The notes under the pieces: model-generated
Told to the model about the DNA's origin: nothing
Databases searched by the model: none
What the model saw: only the letters and a program-made list of their open reading frames with translations
Shown here: piece by piece, positions 26,815-35,204 of the stretch
Position numbering within the stretch: the stretch's first letter is position 1
How the letters are laid out: each line of letters begins with the position of its first letter
NCBI GenBank assembly: GCA_013112545.1
Contig: JABFGJ010000005.1
Coordinates: 124,001 to 188,000, forward strand
DNA length: 64,000 nt
Direction of reading: 5' to 3'
Origin: Bacteroidota bacterium
GTDB taxonomy: Bacteria; Bacteroidota; Bacteroidia; Flavobacteriales_E; Vicingaceae
Made by a program: the position numbers and the translations under genes

Positions 26815-27204
26815 CTATTTTTTTCTTGTATTAAATAAATTTTTATTCTTTTTTCGACTTCCGCCGTTGTTTTTCATCCTACTTCCTGAACTTTTTAATC
26901 TACCTCTAGAAAGTGTTCTTTTCATGCCAAATGTTCTACCTGGCTTTGGTGCTTTTCTGTATTTTCCTCTTTGTTTATGTTTTCTCTTAATTAATTTAAT
27001 TTTTTGCTTTTTACTTTTAGACAGTCTCATCTTAGCTCTTCCTTGAAAAGGATTCACTCCACTAAACATCCTAGAGTTTCTATATTTTCCAGTGGGGGCG
27101 GATTTCTTGTGGCTGCTCTTTTTATTTAAAAATACAGCATTACTTGAATTACACCCAACAATGCAAAAAATAAGCGCAAAAAATAAAATATAAACTTTTG
27201 TCAA
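26815..27204 (-). CDS. Strongly basic predicted lipoprotein
   Basis: This 129-residue protein has a lipoprotein signal peptide ending FCIVGC (lipid-modified Cys at 18) and then a tail of about 110 residues in which roughly 40% are Lys or Arg, with many Gly, Ser and Asn and few hydrophobic residues (KSKKQKIKLIKRKHKQRGK is typical). The calculated charge would be far above +30. No family is recognised. The start is a TTG. Such a tail, tethered to a membrane by lipid, would bind anionic polymers such as LPS, teichoic-like polymers or extracellular DNA. It lies between the universal stress protein gene and the YfiR operon, in the same direction. Confidence 0.6.
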   Translation of the reverse strand: MTKVYILFFALIFCIVGCNSSNAVFLNKKSSHKKSAPTGKYRNSRMFSGVNPFQGRAKMRLSKSKKQKIKLIKRKHKQRGKYRKAPKPGRTFGMKRTLSRGRLKSSGSRMKNNGGSRKKNKNLFNTRKK

Positions 27205-27256
27205 TCAAGTATAAAAATTCGGGAATGCGAAAATACTAAAACCGTACCAAGAAATT

Positions 27257-28081
27257 TTATTCGTTTAAAACTATCAATGGAATTTCAGTCCTAAATGACA
27301 GTTTATTGGTTATAGATTTTAAAAAAAGTCGTTCAAATAATGTGTTTTTCCTTGATAACATGACAAAAATATCAGGCTTTGCTGTATTGATATATTCACT
27401 GATACCATTAATGATATCATCATTCGTTGTAAAATAAAAAGAAGTCTTAATTCCTTTTGCCAAAGCTTCTAGTTCTATTGCTTTTCTCGAGACTTCATCA
27501 GGCATATACTCATCTTCTTGTCTAATAATATGAACAAATTCTATTGGAATCTTCAAAGTTCTTGCTAAATCAAACATTGGATTAAGATTCTCTGGATGTT
27601 TCAATTTTTTTAAATCAGTTGAGTACGCAATTTTAGAAATTGTTTTTAATACTGCGTTTTCAGGTATTGCCAGCACTGGTATGTCTGTAGTATGTATTAC
27701 TTCAAGGGTATTGCTTCCAATAAACATCTCTTTTAAACCACTTGCACCTTTTGTACTCATCACTATAAGGTCGCATTCTGTAAAACTTGCAACCTTTGGA
27801 ATTGACTCTACAAATCCACCTGAACGAGATATCAGGTTTATTTTTATGTGCTTATATTTCTCTCTACTTAAAGCCTTTTGTTTCAACTTCTCCAGTCCAT
27901 CTTCTGAATCTTTTTTCATTCTATCGACAATAGACACTAGTAAATTAGATTTAGAGTATGGTAACTTATAACTATTGAATAGATTCAACTCTGCTTCATA
28001 GATTCTTGCTAATTCTAAGGCAAATGGCAACGCATGTTCGGAGTTATCAGAGAAATCTGTAGGAAATAAAATATGCTTCAT
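27257..28081 (-). CDS. Tandem universal stress protein
   Basis: The 274-residue protein contains two UspA domains. The first (1-145) starts MKHILFPTDFSDNSEHAL and includes CDLIVMSTKGASGLKEMFIGSN before the strand VLAIPE. The second (about 150-274) starts KTISKIAYSTDL and is more degenerate, lacking a clear GxxG phosphate loop. Such tandem Usps are common in Bacteroidota and are usually cytoplasmic stress-responsive proteins. It is transcribed in the same direction as the OmpR-type regulator 54 bp upstream and could be part of its output, but no shared promoter can be proven from the sequence. Confidence 0.85.
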   Translation of the reverse strand: MKHILFPTDFSDNSEHALPFALELARIYEAELNLFNSYKLPYSKSNLLVSIVDRMKKDSEDGLEKLKQKALSREKYKHIKINLISRSGGFVESIPKVASFTECDLIVMSTKGASGLKEMFIGSNTLEVIHTTDIPVLAIPENAVLKTISKIAYSTDLKKLKHPENLNPMFDLARTLKIPIEFVHIIRQEDEYMPDEVSRKAIELEALAKGIKTSFYFTTNDDIINGISEYINTAKPDIFVMLSRKNTLFERLFLKSITNKLSFRTEIPLIVLNE

Positions 28082-28135
28082 CGATTAGTCAAAAATGATA
28101 TAATCAAATATATACAAACTTTATTAAGAAAAAAA

Positions 28136-28831
28136 CTAATCAATTAATAGCTTAAACCCTTTTCCGTGACTATTTAATATTTGGATGGATTCATCCTCTT
28201 TGAAAATTTTTCTAAGTTTAGTAACATAAACATCCATGCTGCGAGAATTAAAATAATTATCATCTCCCCATATCATATTCAAGGCATCATTTCTATCTAC
28301 CACCTCACCAATATACATACACAAGAGTCTTAATAATTCATTTTCTTTTGAGGTTAATTTTTTTTCTTTTCCGTCTTTTATAATTATTCGTTTATCCGGA
28401 TAAAAAGTATAATCGTTTATTTTAAACTCTTTTTTATTCTTCAAACTATCTTCTGCATTTGAGATGCGTCGCAAAACTGCTTCAATACGCATTAAAAGGA
28501 CTTCCATGCTAAATGGTTTTGTAATGTAATCATCGGCTCCTGACTTAAAACCTTCTTTTACATCTTCCTCCATGGATTTAGCTGTCAAAAATAAAATTGG
28601 AATTTTTGGGTTTATCTCTCTTATTTCTTTAGCTAAAGTAAATCCATCTTTTTTGGGCATCATGACATCCAACAAACAAATATCAAATTGATCTTCAATA
28701 AATGTTTTAAACCCTGCTTCTCCATCTCTAGCTAAACTAACTTTAAAGCCTTTAACCTTTAAATAATCTGAAAGCATTTTACCTAAATTCTCGTCATCTT
28801 CAACGAGAAGTACATTGATCATTTCACTCAT
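28136..28831 (-). CDS. OmpR/PhoB-family response regulator
   Basis: The 231-residue protein has a receiver domain (1-120) with VEDDE (10-14), phospho-acceptor Asp55 (ICLLDVMMPKKDG), Thr in LFLTAKS, and Lys in YITKPFSM, followed by a winged-helix DNA-binding domain (about 135-230; LTSKENELLRLLC, VYVTKLRKIFK, SHGKGFKL). Its size and partner make it similar to the RprY regulator of Bacteroides. The ATG overlaps the stop of the kinase gene by 8 bp. Direct TTAACA repeats upstream of the operon (30448-30483) are a good candidate binding site. Confidence 0.9.
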   Translation of the reverse strand: MSEMINVLLVEDDENLGKMLSDYLKVKGFKVSLARDGEAGFKTFIEDQFDICLLDVMMPKKDGFTLAKEIREINPKIPILFLTAKSMEEDVKEGFKSGADDYITKPFSMEVLLMRIEAVLRRISNAEDSLKNKKEFKINDYTFYPDKRIIIKDGKEKKLTSKENELLRLLCMYIGEVVDRNDALNMIWGDDNYFNSRSMDVYVTKLRKIFKEDESIQILNSHGKGFKLLID

Positions 28832-30404
28832 AATTTTTTAGTTTAATTATTATTGTTGTCCCTTTTCCTAAATTACTTTCTATTTCTATAGAGCCTTGAT
28901 GAAGCTCTACAATTCTTTTGACATAACTCAACCCTAATCCAAACCCTTTTACATTATGGATATTGCCCGTTGGAACTCGATAGAATTTATCAAAAATCTT
29001 TTTTTGTTCTGCTTGAGAGATTCCAATTCCGTTGTCAATAAAAGATATTTCAACAAAACCATCTCTATTTCTAGTATTTACATTAATCTTTGGGGCTTCT
29101 TGGCTATATTTTTTTGAATTATCTAACAAATTATAGACAACATTCGTAAAGTGTACTTCATCAACTAAACAATTGTCTTTCTCTGCATTTAAATTTAATT
29201 CTAAACTCCCTTCCATTTTCTGTAGTTGAATATTAAAACTGCTTGCAACTGCTTTTAATATTCTATGTACAGATTGTTTCTTTATGTTTAATTCAAGCTC
29301 GATGGAGTCCCAGACAGCACTTTTAAGCACATTATCAACCAAGACAGAGAGTCTATCATTTTCTTCCTTTATCATCCTTACATACGATTTTTGCCGTTCT
29401 TTTTCTATGGCAATTTTATCGTCTTCTAGGGCTTCGCAAGCAAGGGATATAGTAGAAATTGGTGTTTTTAACTCATGTGTCATGTTGTTTATAAAATCGT
29501 TCTTTACTTGAGAAAGACGTTTTTGTTTGAAAATAGTTGATATACTTGAGTAAAATAAACTTATTAAAATCAATATTAACAACAATGATATCAGCAATAT
29601 CTTCCAGCTGTTTTTAAGAATGTATTTCGATTGGTTTGGAAAATAAATGACTAATTCATCTGAATCTATATAGAAATCATTTTGAAATAAACTTATTTTA
29701 TAAGTTGAGTTTTTTAATTCTCTTTGAATATCCTTATCATCTTCAAAGCTAAAAGCCTGTGTTTCAACATCGTAAATATCAAAAATAAATTTCAATTTGA
29801 TCCCGTATTTCTTTAACTCTAAAGCTAATAAAGAGTCCACATTTCTATAGTCAACTCGCTCATTAAAGCCTTTGCTAACACTAATTAAAGCCAGCTCATT
29901 AACTATGTCATTGATTAAAGTAGCCTTCTTTTGAATTTGATTGCTTAACAAGCTATCTCCTCCTTTAATCACTTCTTCAATACTAGAACTTAGAATTCGT
30001 TTTTGAGTTTTTCGGATTATAAAAATGGATGAGTCTAATTGTTTATTTGGATTAAAGTTAATTCTCAACTCATCTTTTTCAACCCCATCTTCATTGCTGC
30101 TTTTTATTATTTTATTGTTTACAAAAGGGTCGTTAATTGGGAATTGCTCAATACTAAAGACAGAGTCATTGGAATGCTCATTCTGAAAGCTATCATCTCT
30201 AAACAGTTTACTGGTAACTTGAGTAATAGCCTCTTCCTTTTCTAGTTTTTTTAGTGTTTCTTTAAGGCTTGACATTACTGCCTGATCGAATTTTTTCTGC
30301 TGAGTTTCTAAAGAAATTTTGATAAAATAGACTTGAATACCAATTAAAGTAGCAATACTCAGAGCTGCTGCAATTATTAAATATGATATCCCTCTTTTTT
30401 TCAT
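28824..30404 (-). CDS. Membrane sensor histidine kinase (RprX-like)
   Basis: The 526-residue kinase has a first membrane helix (about 8-28), a periplasmic sensor of about 225 residues, a second membrane helix (about 256-280), a HisKA domain with His310 (NNMTHELKTPISTI), and an HATPase domain with N box (NVVYNLLDNSKKYS), G1 (DNGIGIS), F box (IFDKFYRV) and G2 (GFGLGLSYVKRI). Length and architecture resemble RprX of Bacteroides. It is encoded first, with the regulator gene overlapping its end. Regulation is probably autogenous, given the repeats upstream at 30448-30483. Confidence 0.9.
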   Translation of the reverse strand: MKKRGISYLIIAAALSIATLIGIQVYFIKISLETQQKKFDQAVMSSLKETLKKLEKEEAITQVTSKLFRDDSFQNEHSNDSVFSIEQFPINDPFVNNKIIKSSNEDGVEKDELRINFNPNKQLDSSIFIIRKTQKRILSSSIEEVIKGGDSLLSNQIQKKATLINDIVNELALISVSKGFNERVDYRNVDSLLALELKKYGIKLKFIFDIYDVETQAFSFEDDKDIQRELKNSTYKISLFQNDFYIDSDELVIYFPNQSKYILKNSWKILLISLLLILILISLFYSSISTIFKQKRLSQVKNDFINNMTHELKTPISTISLACEALEDDKIAIEKERQKSYVRMIKEENDRLSVLVDNVLKSAVWDSIELELNIKKQSVHRILKAVASSFNIQLQKMEGSLELNLNAEKDNCLVDEVHFTNVVYNLLDNSKKYSQEAPKINVNTRNRDGFVEISFIDNGIGISQAEQKKIFDKFYRVPTGNIHNVKGFGLGLSYVKRIVELHQGSIEIESNLGKGTTIIIKLKNYE

Positions 30405-30447
30405 CTAAAATTCGAATTTAGTTGAATTTAATTCGAAAAATAACTCC

Positions 30448-30483
30448 TTAACAGAATTTAACAGATTAATAATTTTCTTAACA
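30448..30483. promoter_or_regulatory. Three phased TTAACA direct repeats
   Basis: TTAACA occurs at 30448-30453, 30458-30463 and 30478-30483, that is with periods of 10 and 20 bp and so on one face of the helix. OmpR/PhoB-family winged-helix regulators bind such tandem repeats; TTAACA is also the PhoP half-site of Bacillus. The array lies between the kinase/regulator operon (starting at 30404) and a rightward promoter whose -33 element begins at 30484. Confidence 0.5.
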
Positions 30484-30512
30484 TTTTGACATCGGTATTT
30501 CACTTACTTTTA
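30484..30512 (+). promoter_or_regulatory. Rightward promoter of a candidate small RNA
   Basis: TTTTG (30484-30488), 16 bp of spacer and TACTTTTA (30505-30512) match the Bacteroidota -33/-7 pattern TTTG...TAnnTTTG with one mismatch in the -7 element and a spacer one base short. The third TTAACA repeat abuts the -33 element, as expected for an activated promoter. Confidence 0.4.
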
Positions 30513-30518
30513 CGATGT

Positions 30519-30612
30519 TGTTAGATTAATTTCCAATTTAATTAGGTGTTAAACAGTTTTGAAATTAATTATTCATTGTATTAAAAACAGGTAAAATTTA
30601 CCTGTTTTTTTT
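30519..30612 (+). ncRNA. Candidate small RNA of about 94 nt
   Basis: The limits are inferred from a promoter at 30484-30512 and a hairpin with a T-run at 30583-30612. The interval has no reading frame of note. It could instead be the attenuated leader of the aldehyde dehydrogenase gene that starts at 30644. No RNA family is recognised. Confidence 0.3.
30583..30612 (+). terminator. Orphan terminator between divergent genes
   Basis: AAAACAGGT pairs with ACCTGTTTT around a short AAAATTT loop, followed by a run of eight T residues. It lies downstream of no annotated gene, since the kinase operon leaves leftward at 30404 and the dehydrogenase starts at 30644. It therefore implies a short rightward transcript or an attenuator. 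Confidence 0.6.
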
Positions 30613-30643
30613 ATGCCATTAGTTTTGTCATTACTTTTATTGC

Positions 30644-32086
30644 ATGGAAAAGATTTTAAATTATATAGACGGCAAATTAATTGAACCTGCTAGTCAAAAA
30701 TACCTTGACAATTTCGAACCAGCACTGGGTACTGTTTACAGTCAAATTCCTGATTCAGATGCCACCGATGTTGAATTGGCTGCAATATCCGCTTCAAAAG
30801 CTTTTCGATCTTGGTCAAACACTCCAAAAGAAAAAAGGTCTGCTATTTTATACCGCATTTCCGAATTGATTTTAGAAAATCTAGAAGAATTGGCTTTAGC
30901 CGAATCTCGCGACAATGGCAAACCTGTTTCTCTTGCCAAAAAAGTTGATATTCCCCGAGCTGCTCATAATTTTCGTTTTTATTCAACAGCAATTATTCAC
31001 TTTGCATCAGAATCACATTCAATGGAAGGCGGTGTAATTAATTATACTTTAAGAAAACCCATTGGTATTGCAGGTTGTATTTCTCCATGGAATTTACCAC
31101 TATATCTTTTCTCTTGGAAAATTGCTCCAGCTTTGGCTGCTGGCAATTGTGTTGTAGCCAAGCCTTCAGAGATAACACCTATGTCAGCCTTTTTACTTTC
31201 AAAAATATGTATTAAAGCAGGATTGCCACCTGGCGTGTTAAACATAGTGCATGGCTTGGGCCATAAAGTTGGCTCTGCTATTTCATCTCATCCTAATATT
31301 CCAATCATATCTTTTACTGGTGGAACAAAAACTGGAGAAACAATTGCCAAAATTGCTGCTCCCATGTTTAAAAAACTTTCTTTAGAGTTAGGTGGCAAAA
31401 ACCCAAACATCATTTTTGCCGATTGTAATTATGAAAAAATGCTTGATACTACAATTAAGTCTTCATTTGCTAACCAAGGTCAAATTTGTCTTTGTGGCTC
31501 AAGAATTTTTGTGGAACGCCCAATCTATGAGCGTTTCAAGAAGGACTTTGTAGAGGCTACAAAAAAGCTAAAAGTAGGAGATCCTAAAGCAGACACCACG
31601 AATCAAGGCGCATTAGTTAGTCAAGTACATCATGAAAAAGTATTGTCATACATTGAACTTGCAAAAACAGAAGGTGGAAAAATACTTGCAGGAGGACTTC
31701 CACTAGATTTAAGTCATGAAGGGTTAAATGGCTGGTTTTTACAACCAACCATAATTGAAGGTTTGCCATATAATTGCCGCACCAATCAAGAGGAAATTTT
31801 TGGTCCAGTTGTCACCATCATGCCTTTTGATCAGGAAGAAGAAGTATTGATGTATGCCAATTCTACTCAATATGGATTAGCCTCTACAATATGGACACAG
31901 GATTTAAGTAGAGCACATCGAATGGCAGACCAAATTCATGCTGGTATAGTATGGATTAACACGTGGTTGCTTCGAGATTTAAGAACCCCTTTTGGTGGAG
32001 TAAAAAACAGTGGTGTAGGTCGGGAAGGTGGCTTCGAGGCTTTAACCTTCTTTACTGAACCCAAAAATGTATGTATTCAGTTTTAG
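30644..32086 (+). CDS. Aldehyde dehydrogenase, probably 2-aminomuconate-semialdehyde type
   Basis: The 480-residue NAD-dependent aldehyde dehydrogenase has the cofactor region SPWNLPLYLFSWK (about 148-160), the active-site Glu in LELGGKNP (about 248) and the nucleophile Cys282 in NQGQICLCGSR. The C-terminal signature RTPFGGVKNSGVGREGG is typical of the hydroxymuconic/aminomuconic semialdehyde dehydrogenase branch, whose members act in the kynurenine or catechol meta-cleavage routes. No other gene of those routes is in the window, so the substrate is uncertain. A TACTTTTA element ends 4 bp before the ATG, which would give a nearly leaderless mRNA. The next gene begins at the base after its stop. 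Confidence 0.85.
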   Translation: MEKILNYIDGKLIEPASQKYLDNFEPALGTVYSQIPDSDATDVELAAISASKAFRSWSNTPKEKRSAILYRISELILENLEELALAESRDNGKPVSLAKKVDIPRAAHNFRFYSTAIIHFASESHSMEGGVINYTLRKPIGIAGCISPWNLPLYLFSWKIAPALAAGNCVVAKPSEITPMSAFLLSKICIKAGLPPGVLNIVHGLGHKVGSAISSHPNIPIISFTGGTKTGETIAKIAAPMFKKLSLELGGKNPNIIFADCNYEKMLDTTIKSSFANQGQICLCGSRIFVERPIYERFKKDFVEATKKLKVGDPKADTTNQGALVSQVHHEKVLSYIELAKTEGGKILAGGLPLDLSHEGLNGWFLQPTIIEGLPYNCRTNQEEIFGPVVTIMPFDQEEEVLMYANSTQYGLASTIWTQDLSRAHRMADQIHAGIVWINTWLLRDLRTPFGGVKNSGVGREGGFEALTFFTEPKNVCIQF

Positions 32087-32578
32087 ATGAGAAAATTTTT
32101 ATCAATATGGCTTTTTTTTCTAGTAATATTGGTTAGCATTCCAGCATTTTCTCAAAAATTCTTAGCCCTCGACAAAGGCGGTAAATCTAAACGAATTAAG
32201 TTTTTTAATGGAGATTATATTCATTTGACAACCAACGAAAAAGAGTCAGTGTTTGGGCAAATCGACCTACTCAAAGACTCCAGCATAATTATTGCAAGTA
32301 GAGAAATTTACATTCAAGACATTAAATCCATACATCTAAAAGATAGATACTATGGATTTAGTTTAATTTCAAATTTAAGTTGGGTTGCAGGCCTTGGGTA
32401 TTTTGCTTTAGACTCAGGCAATCGATTAATCAACAAGGAAAACCCTATAATTCAGGAGGGTACAATAAAAACCGGAGTAATTTTTCTAGGAGTCTCTCTG
32501 TTAAGTAAATCCATAACCAACAGAACATTTCGTATCAAAAACAGGCATCGATTAAAAATAATTGACATCAGCATTTGA
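32087..32578 (+). CDS. Small exported protein of unknown function
   Basis: The 163-residue product has a signal peptide (about 1-22, ending PAFSQ). The remainder contains RIKFFNGDYIHLTTNEKE and KDSSIIIASREIYIQDI, a beta-strand pattern, then a hydrophobic stretch (about 90-105 and 130-145) that may be membrane-associated. No family is recognised. Its ATG follows the aldehyde dehydrogenase stop directly, so the two are cotranscribed; similar small proteins in Bacteroidota are often outer-membrane or periplasmic. Confidence 0.6.
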   Translation: MRKFLSIWLFFLVILVSIPAFSQKFLALDKGGKSKRIKFFNGDYIHLTTNEKESVFGQIDLLKDSSIIIASREIYIQDIKSIHLKDRYYGFSLISNLSWVAGLGYFALDSGNRLINKENPIIQEGTIKTGVIFLGVSLLSKSITNRTFRIKNRHRLKIIDISI

Positions 32579-32781
32579 TGATTTGTGATAAGAAAACTTA
32601 ATGATTTCAAATCCATGTTATAAACAATAAATCTGTTAATAGTCTTTGGGTTTTTCTATCCTAATATGTGTTTTAACAAATATTTTTGCTTAAGGCAAAT
32701 TACTTAGTCCTAATCATTAGTTTAAGATTAAGTTTTAGCAATAACAAAACTTTTAATTGTTGCAATGAGCAATAAAATCAA

Positions 32782-34041
32782 TTGGTGCAAGTGCTAAAAA
32801 CAAAATCCTATATTATTATTTTCTTTTTATTAAATGTGTTTGTTTTAAAAGCTAATGTTGAAGATGAAAATCAATTTCAAATTAATTTTAATATAGCAAA
32901 GCAACATTTATCTCAAAGAAATATTTTAAAGGCACTGCCCTATTTAAATTACTTGCAAAGCAAATACCCAGATAATGAAAACTTAAAGTACCTAATCGGA
33001 GTTTGCTTAGCAGAAGAAAATATCGTCAACCCCTTGTCTATACAATATTTAGAAAGCGCAACCACTATGGCTTCGTTGGATTATAACCCGAATAGCATTG
33101 ATGAAGAAAGGACGCCGATTTATGTTTTTTACTATTTGTGTTTAGCTTACGCTCAAAATGGCTATTGTGATAAAGCTGAGGAAGCCAGGCAAAAATTTAT
33201 TGAAATTTACCCTTACGAAGACGTCTATTATATTGATAATTCTAAAGAATGGATAAACACTTGTAAAAGGAGTAAAGAAAAGCCAACCTTTCAAGACATA
33301 CCCGTTTTTCCTTCTTTTAAACCTTATATTCCTGTAGAAAAAGAACTTAAGCCCTCAGTTATTGAAAATGTACAATCAATATCTGCTGATATTAATTTAA
33401 CAATAACTGCAGAAACTCCTAAAGTCGATATAGAAAGCAAACAGATAGAAACTGCTAAAAATATAAAAACTAGGAGAATAGAATATAGCACTAAGAATCC
33501 GCTTTATGGCGTTCAACTTGGAGCTTATAAAGAAGTAGTGCCAGTGAGTCGCTTTGAATCTTTAAAAAATGTTGATGCATTTTTAGATAAACAAGGTTTG
33601 ATAAGGTATGTCGTAGGACATTTTTCGATTAGCTCACAAGCAAAATCGCTTTTAGATATAATAAAAGAGAAAGGTTATCATGATGCTTTTGTAGTAGATG
33701 TAAACAACGAAAAGTACTTTTCTGACGAAATAATTAGCGTTGACAACATAAACATCCGAGCAAATCCTTTTGAAAAACTAGAGTATAGAATTCAATTGGG
33801 TGCATTTAAAGAAGTTCTTCCATCTAAAACTGCAGATATTTATTTTAAAATCGAAGGCATAACAGAGCTTGTAGATGACAATTACACTTACTTAACAGTT
33901 GGCAAATACAAAACATACGACGAAGCAAAAGCTTATCTTCACGGAATTAAAGCAACTGGCATAAAAGATGCATTTGTAATTGCATTGAACGATGGAAAGA
34001 AAATTTCGCTACAACAAGCTAAAAACTTTTACACCAAATAA
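32782..34041 (+). CDS. Exported TPR protein with two SPOR-like repeats
   Basis: The 419-residue product starts at a TTG (GTG codons at 32785 and 32791 are close alternatives) and has a signal peptide (about 1-24). Helical TPR-like repeats span about 30-155, followed by a low-complexity linker. Two SPOR-like repeats follow (about 240-318 and 330-410), each opening YGVQLGAYKE or YRIQLGAFKE and ending with a strand such as HDAFVVDVN or KDAFVIALN. SPOR domains bind peptidoglycan stripped of stem peptides. It is paralogous to the next gene (34044-35204), 2 bp downstream, and both precede a SpoIIE phosphatase gene. Confidence 0.75.
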   Translation: MVQVLKTKSYIIIFFLLNVFVLKANVEDENQFQINFNIAKQHLSQRNILKALPYLNYLQSKYPDNENLKYLIGVCLAEENIVNPLSIQYLESATTMASLDYNPNSIDEERTPIYVFYYLCLAYAQNGYCDKAEEARQKFIEIYPYEDVYYIDNSKEWINTCKRSKEKPTFQDIPVFPSFKPYIPVEKELKPSVIENVQSISADINLTITAETPKVDIESKQIETAKNIKTRRIEYSTKNPLYGVQLGAYKEVVPVSRFESLKNVDAFLDKQGLIRYVVGHFSISSQAKSLLDIIKEKGYHDAFVVDVNNEKYFSDEIISVDNINIRANPFEKLEYRIQLGAFKEVLPSKTADIYFKIEGITELVDDNYTYLTVGKYKTYDEAKAYLHGIKATGIKDAFVIALNDGKKISLQQAKNFYTK

Positions 34042-34043
34042 AT

Positions 34044-35204
34044 ATGAAACATATTCTAATCGCTTTTTTTACCGTATTAATCAGCCTAAGCATTTACAGC
34101 CAAGATATACTAGAGTTTGAATTTGACAAAGCGAGGGTTTTACTGGCTCAAAGAAAAATTGACGAAGCTTTTTTATCGCTAAACAAACTTTATCAATCAA
34201 ATCCTGAAAATGGGAATTATAACTTTTTAATGGGAGCTGCTTTTGCTGAATCAATGGGTAAAAGCGCGGAAGCAGTTTTTCATTTAAAAAAAGCGATTAA
34301 ATATGTCTCTGAAGATTATACAGTCGGTAACTTCCAAGAAACAGACGCTCCAATACATGCCTATTATTATTTAACATTAGCATTTGTACAGCAAGATCGT
34401 TGTGAAGAAGCTTATTTAGCATTAGCGAAGTTAAAAACATTTAAAACAAGGCTAGATAAGTATTACATTGAAGAAGCCGAAAGGCATTTAATGAAATGCC
34501 CATTTGAACCTAATGAAACTGTAGAAAAAAACTGGAACAAAATAGAGCCTGCGCCTGCTGGTTATGACCCCACGTATGTACCAGAAGAAGTTTTTTTAGA
34601 TTCTACAGCGCTTGCAGAACGAGGAATATTCGTAAAAGAGCAAGTTTATTCAACAAAAGCTCCATTATATGGAGTGCAGATTGGTGCTAACATAAACCCA
34701 AGTCCAATTAGCAATTACGGAAGCATCAAAAACGTAGATGTTTTTATAGACACGAAGGGAATAATCCGATACGTAATTGGTCATTATTCTATTCGTTCTC
34801 AAGCAGAAACTTTACTTAAAACCTTGCAGGAACAAGGATATAAAGACGCTTTTATAGTCAACGTAAATGATGAACGCAAATACCATAACGAATTAATTAG
34901 CTTCAACAATGTAAATGTGAAAGCTGGAATTAAAGGCAAAGTCGAATTCTATTTACAATTAGGCGCCTTTGAACAAGTGGTGCCAGACTCTATTAAAAGC
35001 CTGTATCAAAACATTCCACAATTAATTGAATTAGATTATAAAAGCCACACTTTGTTATTGGTTGGGCCTACAGAATCTTATGAGAAAGCTTTAGCAATAA
35101 AAAAAGAAGTTGATGCTTTGAATGTATCAAAGCCCTTTATTGTTGCTTTTAACAATCGAAAAAAAATTCCGCTTCAAACAGCGATTAATCATACAAAACA
35201 CTAA
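34044..35204 (+). CDS. Exported TPR protein with SPOR-like repeats, paralogue of upstream gene
   Basis: The 386-residue protein has a signal peptide (1-19), TPR-like helices (about 25-155), and two SPOR-like repeats (about 208-290 and 300-380) with YGVQIGANINP and FYLQLGAFEQV as their first strands. Alignment by eye with the preceding protein is continuous from the TPR region to the C-terminus (for example ESLKNVDAFLD against GSIKNVDVFID), which marks a tandem gene duplication. The second repeat is more diverged at its end. It is directly followed, without a gap, by the SpoIIE phosphatase gene. The role is probably periplasmic, bound to peptidoglycan. Confidence 0.78.
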   Translation: MKHILIAFFTVLISLSIYSQDILEFEFDKARVLLAQRKIDEAFLSLNKLYQSNPENGNYNFLMGAAFAESMGKSAEAVFHLKKAIKYVSEDYTVGNFQETDAPIHAYYYLTLAFVQQDRCEEAYLALAKLKTFKTRLDKYYIEEAERHLMKCPFEPNETVEKNWNKIEPAPAGYDPTYVPEEVFLDSTALAERGIFVKEQVYSTKAPLYGVQIGANINPSPISNYGSIKNVDVFIDTKGIIRYVIGHYSIRSQAETLLKTLQEQGYKDAFIVNVNDERKYHNELISFNNVNVKAGIKGKVEFYLQLGAFEQVVPDSIKSLYQNIPQLIELDYKSHTLLLVGPTESYEKALAIKKEVDALNVSKPFIVAFNNRKKIPLQTAINHTKH

